A stretch of 64,000 nt of DNA, taken from NCBI RefSeq assembly GCF_017654315.1, contig NZ_CP072203.1, positions 682,001-746,000 of the forward strand. Reading direction: 5' to 3'. The position numbers and the translations under genes are program-made. The stretch comes from Gordonia polyisoprenivorans. GTDB lineage: Bacteria; Actinomycetota; Actinomycetes; Mycobacteriales; Mycobacteriaceae. Every line of letters begins with the position of its first letter. The stretch's first letter is position 1. Shown here one piece after another: positions 59,493-64,000 of the stretch. The notes beneath the pieces were generated by a model that made no database searches, was not told the origin of the DNA, and saw only the letters and a list, made by a program, of their open reading frames with translations.

Positions 59493-60409
59493 GTATCGTC
59501 ACCGACCCATCAGGCGCGAACCCCAGTGTCACCCTCGCCTTCGACATCGGCGGATCGAAGACCCACGCGGTGCGCGCCGAGAACGGCACCGTCGTCGCCG
59601 AGACCATCGTCGGCAGCGCCAATGTCTCCTCCATGGGGGTGGAGGAGGCCGGACGTCAACTCGACGCCGCGATCGAGAAGCTCGGTGGTCCCGACGGTGT
59701 GCACACGGTGCTGGCCGGATCGGCCGGTGTCGACACCCCGGCGAGTATCGAACGTCTGGAAAACCTTTTGGCCCAGCGTGTTCCGGGAGCACGGGTCGGG
59801 GTCGTCCATGACACCCACCTGATCCTCGCCGCCGCGGGCCTCGATGAGGGCATCGCGGTGATCTCCGGCACCGGTGCGGTCGCCTGGGGTCGGCGTGACG
59901 GGTGTTCGCGTCGGGCCGGCGGGTGGGGACACCTGCTCGGCGACGAGGGCAGCGGCTATTGGGTTGCGCGCGAGGTGGTTCGGCGCGCCTTGCACGACAA
60001 CGATCAGGGGCTGGCCCCGGCACCGTTGTCGCTGCGCCTGGCGGAGGAATGCGGGGTCGGCGAGGTACTCGACCTGCATGACCTGTTCTACACACGTGCC
60101 GACCGCCAATATTGGGCGCGCCGTGCCCATGTCGTGTTCGAGCGCGCCGCGGTGGCCGACGAGCGTGCCCTGGAGATCGTGGAGGCCGCGGCCCACGCAC
60201 TGGCCGAACTCGTCGGCACGGTCGCCCAGATGCTCGGATCGACCGGACCGGTGGTCCTCGCCGGCGGCCAGGTGGTCCATCAGCCCTTGTTACAGAACCG
60301 GATTCGCGAGCTCATCGCTCCGAGGGGTATCACCGACATCCGCGTACTCGAGGTCGACCCGGTCCACGGCGCGGTGCGCCTGGCCGCATCCCTCGTCGAC
60401 GCCCACTGA
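59489..60409 (+). CDS. nagK: N-acetylglucosamine kinase (BadF/BcrA ATPase-like fold)
   Basis: A 306-residue sugar kinase of the BadF/BadG/BcrA-type actin-like ATPase family: LAFDIGGSKTHAV phosphate-1 motif, SAGVDTP, VVHDTHL, VISGTGAVAWG, GWGHLLGDEGSGYW and VVLAGGQVV adenosine region. It would phosphorylate GlcNAc to GlcNAc-6-P for NagA. ATG overlaps the transporter stop. The 3' end lies in a CCCACTGA repeat. Confidence 0.85.
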   Translation: MSIVTDPSGANPSVTLAFDIGGSKTHAVRAENGTVVAETIVGSANVSSMGVEEAGRQLDAAIEKLGGPDGVHTVLAGSAGVDTPASIERLENLLAQRVPGARVGVVHDTHLILAAAGLDEGIAVISGTGAVAWGRRDGCSRRAGGWGHLLGDEGSGYWVAREVVRRALHDNDQGLAPAPLSLRLAEECGVGEVLDLHDLFYTRADRQYWARRAHVVFERAAVADERALEIVEAAAHALAELVGTVAQMLGSTGPVVLAGGQVVHQPLLQNRIRELIAPRGITDIRVLEVDPVHGAVRLAASLVDAH

Positions 60410-60426
60410 CCCACTGACCCACTGAC
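60403..60426. repeat. Three CCCACTGA tandem units
   Basis: Three identical 8-base units cover the kinase stop codon (TGA of the first unit) and the next 17 bases. A simple repeat with possible length variation. Confidence 0.6.
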
Positions 60427-60460
60427 CGGCCCACCGGCCGAGACTTCTCGAAGGAGAACC

Positions 60461-61519
60461 ATGAACACCGTCCTCACCGACCGACCCGGACACCTGATGG
60501 CCGCCGAGATCGCCGAACAACCCGACGTCTGGCGAAATCTGTTGCGCGACGGGCATGCCGAGATTCGAGATGTTGCTGCTCGGATCGCCGCGCGTCGACC
60601 ACGATTCGTCCAGTTCGTTGCACGCGGCACCAGCGACCATGCCGCGCTCTACGGCAAGTATCTCATCGAGATCCGCCACGGACTGCCCGCCGGGCTGGTC
60701 TCACCGTCGACGATGACGGTCTACGGTGCCCGCCCGGACCTGCGCGACGTGCTCTACATCGCGGTCAGCCAGTCCGGCGGGTCACCCGATCTGGTGCAGT
60801 CGGTACAGGTGGCCCGGGAGCAGGGAGCGCTCACGGTGGCGATCACCAACGCCGCGGCGTCACCGCTGGCCGACGCCGCGGAGTTCGACCTGCAGGTCCA
60901 TGCCGGAGCCGAACGGTCGGTGGCCGCCACCAAGTCCTACACTGCGGAACTGCTTGCGCTGTATCTGCTCTCGGAGTCGATCCTCGGCCGTGACGGTGCT
61001 GCTGCTGCGTCGGCGCTACCCGATCTGGGGGAGAGGGTCCTCGACGGCGAGGATCGGGTGCGAGAGGTGGCGCAGCGGTATCGGTTTGCGCAGCGGCTCG
61101 TGACGACCGGCCGCGGCTATTCGTATCCGACGGCTCGCGAGGCGGCGCTGAAACTGATGGAGACTTCCTACCTGTCGGCGCAGGCGTTCTCCGGCGCCGA
61201 CCTGTTGCACGGACCGCTGGCCACCGTCGACCCGCAGGTACCGGTGCTCGCGGTGGTTCCCGAGGGTGCCGGTGGCGCGGCGATGCAGCCGGTGTTGGAG
61301 CGGCTCGCCGAGCGCGACGCCGACGTCTTCGGGGTCGGGGCCGCCGAGTATGTGTCCGGGCTGACCGGTGGCTTCGTGTTGCCGACCGGAGCCCCGGATG
61401 CGTTGTCGCCGTTGCTTGAGATCATCCCGTTCCAGCAGCTCGCCCTGCACCTCGCCATCGCCCGCGGCGGCGACCCGGACACTCCTCGCGGTCTGCGCAA
61501 GGTCACCGAGACGCTGTAG
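60461..61519 (+). CDS. nagB: SIS-domain glucosamine-6-phosphate deaminase (NagB-II type)
   Basis: A 352-residue protein with two SIS domains: VQFVARGTSDHAALYGKYLIE and AVSQSGGSPDLVQSV in the first (phosphosugar-binding Ser), AERSVAATKSYTAELLAL, then GRGYSYPTAREAALKLMETSYLSAQAFSGADLLHGP in the second. This is the NagB-II or GlmS-isomerase type, converting GlcN-6-P to fructose-6-P. An AAGGAG precedes the ATG. It lies between the kinase and NagA, consistent with that role. Confidence 0.85.
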   Translation: MNTVLTDRPGHLMAAEIAEQPDVWRNLLRDGHAEIRDVAARIAARRPRFVQFVARGTSDHAALYGKYLIEIRHGLPAGLVSPSTMTVYGARPDLRDVLYIAVSQSGGSPDLVQSVQVAREQGALTVAITNAAASPLADAAEFDLQVHAGAERSVAATKSYTAELLALYLLSESILGRDGAAAASALPDLGERVLDGEDRVREVAQRYRFAQRLVTTGRGYSYPTAREAALKLMETSYLSAQAFSGADLLHGPLATVDPQVPVLAVVPEGAGGAAMQPVLERLAERDADVFGVGAAEYVSGLTGGFVLPTGAPDALSPLLEIIPFQQLALHLAIARGGDPDTPRGLRKVTETL

Positions 61520-61531
61520 GGGACACCGCAG

Positions 61532-62692
61532 ATGACTGTCATCACCGTCGCCGCCGGCCGCGTCATCAGCGGCGGGCGAGCGCTGGAGCCCGGCTGGTTC
61601 ACCATGTACGACAGCCGGATCGTCGCCGTCGGGGAGGGTGCGCCGCCGACCCCGCCCGACCGCGAATTCCCGGACGCCACCGTCATTCCCGGGTTTGTCG
61701 ACATGCACGTGCACGGCGGTGGTGGCACCGGCTACACCGATGGTGTCACCGAGGAGATCGTCGCGGCGGCGGCTTTTCACCGAACACATGGCACCACAAC
61801 CACTCTCGCCAGTCTGGTGAGCGCGTCGCCGTCGGCGCTGCTAGATCAGGTCGCAGCACTGCGCGAGCAAGTTGAGGCCGGAGTGATCGCCGGCATCCAC
61901 CTCGAAGGGCCGTGGCTCTCGCACGCACGGTGCGGTGCACACGATCCCAGGACGCTGCGCGATCCGGACCCGGAGGAGGTCGCGGCGCTGTTGCGCGCCG
62001 GGGGTGGTGCCGTCCGCATGGTCACCATCGCCCCCGAACTCGACGGGGGACTCGATGCCATTCGGTGCATTGCCGACGCGGGAGTCGTTGCCGCGGTGGG
62101 ACATACCGAGGCAACCTACGAGCAGACCCGCGCCGCGATCGACGCCGGCGCGCGCGTGGGCACCCACCTGTTCAATGCCATGCGGCCGCTACGACATCGC
62201 GAACCCGGACCGGTACTCGCCCTCCTGGGCGACGACCGCGTCACCGTCGAGCTCGTCGGTGACGGAGTGCATGTACATCGTGACCTCGCGTCCTACGTCG
62301 AACGGGTCGCCGGTCCGCGGCGGATCGCGCTGGTCACCGACGCCATGTCGGCGGCGGGAATGTCGGACGGCTCTTATCGTCTCGGAGTGCTCGACGTTGA
62401 CGTGACCGACGGTGTGGCCCGCGTCAGGGAGACCGGCGCGATCGCCGGCAGCACCGCCACCATGGACCTGCTGTTCCGCCGCGCCGCGCACGGGCTGTCC
62501 GACGGTGGCCCCATCACCCGCGAGGCAGTGATCGCCGCCGTCGAGATGTGTTCGCGCACACCGGCCCGCGCGATCGGGCTCGACGACGTCGGGGATCTAC
62601 TCCCCGGATACGCCGCCGATCACCTGGTGATCGACGCCGATGCCCGGCTGGTGGAGGTCGTCGTCGGAGGGTGCCCCGGGTCGGTGGTTTAG
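61532..62692 (+). CDS. nagA: N-acetylglucosamine-6-phosphate deacetylase
   Basis: A 386-residue amidohydrolase-fold deacetylase. PGFVDMHVHGGGG carries the first metal histidine pair, GIHLEGPWLS the Glu ligand, GHTEATYEQ and GTHLFNAMRPL the next histidines, and LVTDAMSAAG the catalytic Asp. It hydrolyses GlcNAc-6-P to GlcN-6-P and acetate. It ends the amino-sugar operon. The stop lies in the first unit of a 35-base repeat. Start ATG 61532 has a weak GGGGA site. Confidence 0.9.
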   Translation: MTVITVAAGRVISGGRALEPGWFTMYDSRIVAVGEGAPPTPPDREFPDATVIPGFVDMHVHGGGGTGYTDGVTEEIVAAAAFHRTHGTTTTLASLVSASPSALLDQVAALREQVEAGVIAGIHLEGPWLSHARCGAHDPRTLRDPDPEEVAALLRAGGGAVRMVTIAPELDGGLDAIRCIADAGVVAAVGHTEATYEQTRAAIDAGARVGTHLFNAMRPLRHREPGPVLALLGDDRVTVELVGDGVHVHRDLASYVERVAGPRRIALVTDAMSAAGMSDGSYRLGVLDVDVTDGVARVRETGAIAGSTATMDLLFRRAAHGLSDGGPITREAVIAAVEMCSRTPARAIGLDDVGDLLPGYAADHLVIDADARLVEVVVGGCPGSVV

Positions 62693-62914
62693 ACCGGTGA
62701 CACGGCGTCCCCAGATCCCAGATCGGTGGTTCAGCCCGGAGGCGCGGCTTCCCCTGATCGGTGGTTCAGCCCGGTGAAGGGGCGTCCCCTGATCGGTGCG
62801 GGTGGTCTCGAGGCCCGGCGCCTGGGGCGCCGTGCACCTCGACCATCGGGGGGAGGCGACCGCGTCGTGGTTGCCCCAGATCGGGGGGGGCAGACCGGTG
62901 ATGGGGGGTTCCCG
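62679..62914 (+). repeat. 35-bp near-tandem repeat array
   Basis: Units begin (G)ATCGGTGGTTCAGCCCGG and end GTCCCC; they are at 62679-62713, 62721-62755 and 62756-62790, and a looser one near 62879-62914. A palindromic element (62801-62850) is inserted between them. The nagA stop is in the first unit. Confidence 0.65.
62801..62850. repeat. GGTCTCGAGG palindromic element, copy D
   Basis: Starts GGTGGTCTCGAGGCCCGGCG and ends GCACCTCGACCATCGGG. Closest to copy A. Confidence 0.7.
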
Positions 62915-62917
62915 GGT

Positions 62918-62961
62918 CGGTGGTCGAGGTGTGAGGAGCGTTGGCGACGGGCCTCGAGACC
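62918..62961 (-). repeat. GGTCTCGAGG palindromic element, inverted copy F
   Basis: Reads CGGTGGTCGAGGTGTGAGG and closes GGCCTCGAGACC; on the minus strand it is the same unit as copies A-D. A half copy follows in plus orientation near 62985-63013. Confidence 0.65.
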
Positions 62962-63016
62962 GGCTGCGGTGGTGCTGGTTTCGGTGCGGGTGGTCTCAAG
63001 GCCCGGCGCACGGGGG

Positions 63017-64000
63017 TCAGCCCGCCGGAGTTGTCGTCGGTGTCTCGGTGGCTTCTTCCGATGTTTCCGTGGTGGTTTCCTCGGTCGTCGTCGGAACCTC
63101 TGTGGTCTCCGTCGTCGTCGGGGTCTCCACCGTGGTCGTTTCGGTGGTGGTCGCGATCAACGTCTGCCACGTGGCCGAGGTGATCGGCACCGAGCTACTG
63201 CCCAAGGACAATCGCCAGATTCCGGTCGAGTCGGTGGCCGAGGTGACCGACGATTGCGACAGCGAACTCTGGTACACCGTCCGCGACAACCCGTCGCTAC
63301 AGGTGAGCGAGACCGAGCCGGTGGTCTCCTGCGATGGCGCCTGGCACGTCACCGACTGATTGTTCTCGGTGAAGCTGAAGCTGCCGATGGAATCACCGCT
63401 ACCGCTGAAGACGGTGGGCGAGGGTGCCGCCGCCGACGAGCTGCTCGCGCTCGAACTGGTGTCGGACGACGTCGTGGTGCTGCTCGACGCCGAGGTCTCC
63501 TCGCTCGATGTCGGGTCTGCGGTCGAGGTGTCGGTTCCCGATTCGGTGCCCGACGCGGCTTCGGTGGTCTGGCCCTCGGTCGGCGGTGTGTTGCCATTGG
63601 ATTCGGCCATCTGCGTGACCTCCGGCGCGGCAGCCGTCTCGCCTGCCCGGGCGAGCCCGTTCTGTGTCGCAGCCTCGTCGCTGCGCGCGGCCAGCGGTAC
63701 GTTGAGTGATGCTGGCGTCGGCAGCGCCTCGGTCAGCGGCGGCTGACCCGACAGATCCAGCAACCCGCCGACCGTGCGATCGAAGAGCTGACGGGTATCG
63801 GGATTGAGCAGCGTCAACAGCGCGGCAGCACCGGCGGCCGGCGTATTCGCCTGGGCCGGAGCCTGATTGATCACGGTCGTGGTGTTGTTGACGACGGTGA
63901 CGTTCTGCGTGTTGTAGGCGACGCGGGTGATGTAGTTGACCTGATAACCCTGCCAATGGGTCCCGCGGATCCGGTACCCGCCGATGGGGGCTGAGGCGGC
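63017..64000 (-). CDS. Ser/Thr-rich low-complexity protein, 5'-truncated by the window end
   Basis: The reading frame is open to the window edge, so its N-terminus is missing; 327 residues are visible. The first visible part is YRIRGTHWQGYQVNYITRVA, then a Val/Asn/Thr stretch. Ser/Thr/Glu-rich tracts of low complexity occupy much of the middle and the C-terminus (TTTETTTVETPTTTETTEVP). Between them a short domain (SFSFTENNQSVTCQAPSQ) has two cysteines. It is probably a secreted or wall-associated protein with O-glycosylated or stalk-like regions. No family recognised; gene ends 325 bases after nagA in convergent orientation. Confidence 0.6.
   Translation of the reverse strand, partial: AASAPIGGYRIRGTHWQGYQVNYITRVAYNTQNVTVVNNTTTVINQAPAQANTPAAGAAALLTLLNPDTRQLFDRTVGGLLDLSGQPPLTEALPTPASLNVPLAARSDEAATQNGLARAGETAAAPEVTQMAESNGNTPPTEGQTTEAASGTESGTDTSTADPTSSEETSASSSTTTSSDTSSSASSSSAAAPSPTVFSGSGDSIGSFSFTENNQSVTCQAPSQETTGSVSLTCSDGLSRTVYQSSLSQSSVTSATDSTGIWRLSLGSSSVPITSATWQTLIATTTETTTVETPTTTETTEVPTTTEETTTETSEEATETPTTTPAG

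Larger units (their letters stand above)
62693..63016. other. Repeat-filled convergent region
   Basis: No gene here. Between nagA and the last gene are the 35-bp units and three copies or partial copies of the GGTCTCGAGG palindrome. Apart from these, short G-tracts are seen. Confidence 0.5.

Noticed and set aside
62679..62914. Could the 35-bp repeats be a CRISPR array?
   Set aside because: Units abut with no spacers, vary in sequence and have no cas genes nearby.
1..64000. tRNA or rRNA genes
   Set aside because: No cloverleaf or rRNA segment was recognised by eye; a tRNA search program could still find one.

Overview
The window is high-GC actinobacterial DNA. It carries a WhiB regulator, an MmpS-type protein, a DUF3556 membrane protein, a PE-PPE-type hydrolase, many GTG starts, three Baeyer-Villiger monooxygenases and several cytochrome P450s. 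This points to a mycolic-acid bacterium near Gordonia or Rhodococcus; the genus is inference. No rRNA, tRNA or CRISPR array was recognised. There is one insertion sequence and several families of short dispersed palindromes.

Layout. 0.4-3.4 kb: a secreted DUF3761 protein, an MmpS-like protein with PGY repeats, an AlkA-like glycosylase and an SRPBCC protein. 3.5-9.5 kb: a four-gene minus-strand operon (nitroreductase, acyl-CoA ligase, TetR, alpha-methylacyl-CoA racemase-like), each gene overlapping the next by 4 bp. It is divergent from a HAPMO-like Baeyer-Villiger monooxygenase, with two similar inverted repeats between them. 9.6-17.8 kb: a Phd/RelE toxin-antitoxin pair, then a tightly coupled five-gene cassette: SWIM zinc finger, DUF5691, MoxR-type AAA+ ATPase, DUF5682 and a VWA protein. 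This cassette is the best candidate for a little-described NTP-dependent system. 17.8-24.6 kb: hydrolase, GlsB-like and DUF5994 proteins, secreted proteins, the DUF3556 protein, and an AbiEi/DUF559-type nuclease gene bracketed by two inverted copies of an 89-bp palindromic element.

24.5-30.9 kb: an operon of L-asparaginase-like amidohydrolase, PgdA/PuuE-type deacetylase, MFS transporter, two SDRs and a small Cys-containing protein, facing a LacI repressor across three LacI-type operators. 31-33 kb: an exonuclease-BRCT-TerD fusion and a DUF2200 protein. 33.3-40.9 kb: a styrene-monooxygenase-like pair, an EthD protein, and an AraC regulator next to a ferredoxin reductase, ferredoxin and P450, resembling the eth (alkyl ether) gene set, then a LysR regulator. 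40.9-42.8 kb: an ADP-ribosylglycohydrolase divergent from an NrtR-like Nudix regulator.

42.8-45.0 kb: a 1472-bp ISL3-family element sits in a PE-PPE-type hydrolase gene, with an 8-bp target duplication; removing it restores a 238-codon reading frame. 45.2-50 kb: a frameshifted acyl-CoA ligase, a P450 and an EthA-like monooxygenase. 50-55.5 kb: secreted protein, WhiB, HNH nuclease, Ser/Thr kinase, VanX-like dipeptidase and a PucR-type regulator divergent from a third Baeyer-Villiger monooxygenase. 57-62.7 kb: an amino-sugar operon (DasR/NagR-like regulator with two operators, sugar transporter, GlcNAc kinase, SIS-type deaminase, NagA). The window ends in short repeats and a 5'-truncated Ser/Thr-rich protein gene.

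Catabolic blocks for ketones, aromatics, ethers, amides and amino sugars, each with its own regulator, therefore alternate with conflict- or stress-type genes (toxin-antitoxin, MoxR-VWA cassette, AbiEi/DUF559, exonuclease-TerD, ADP-ribosylglycohydrolase).
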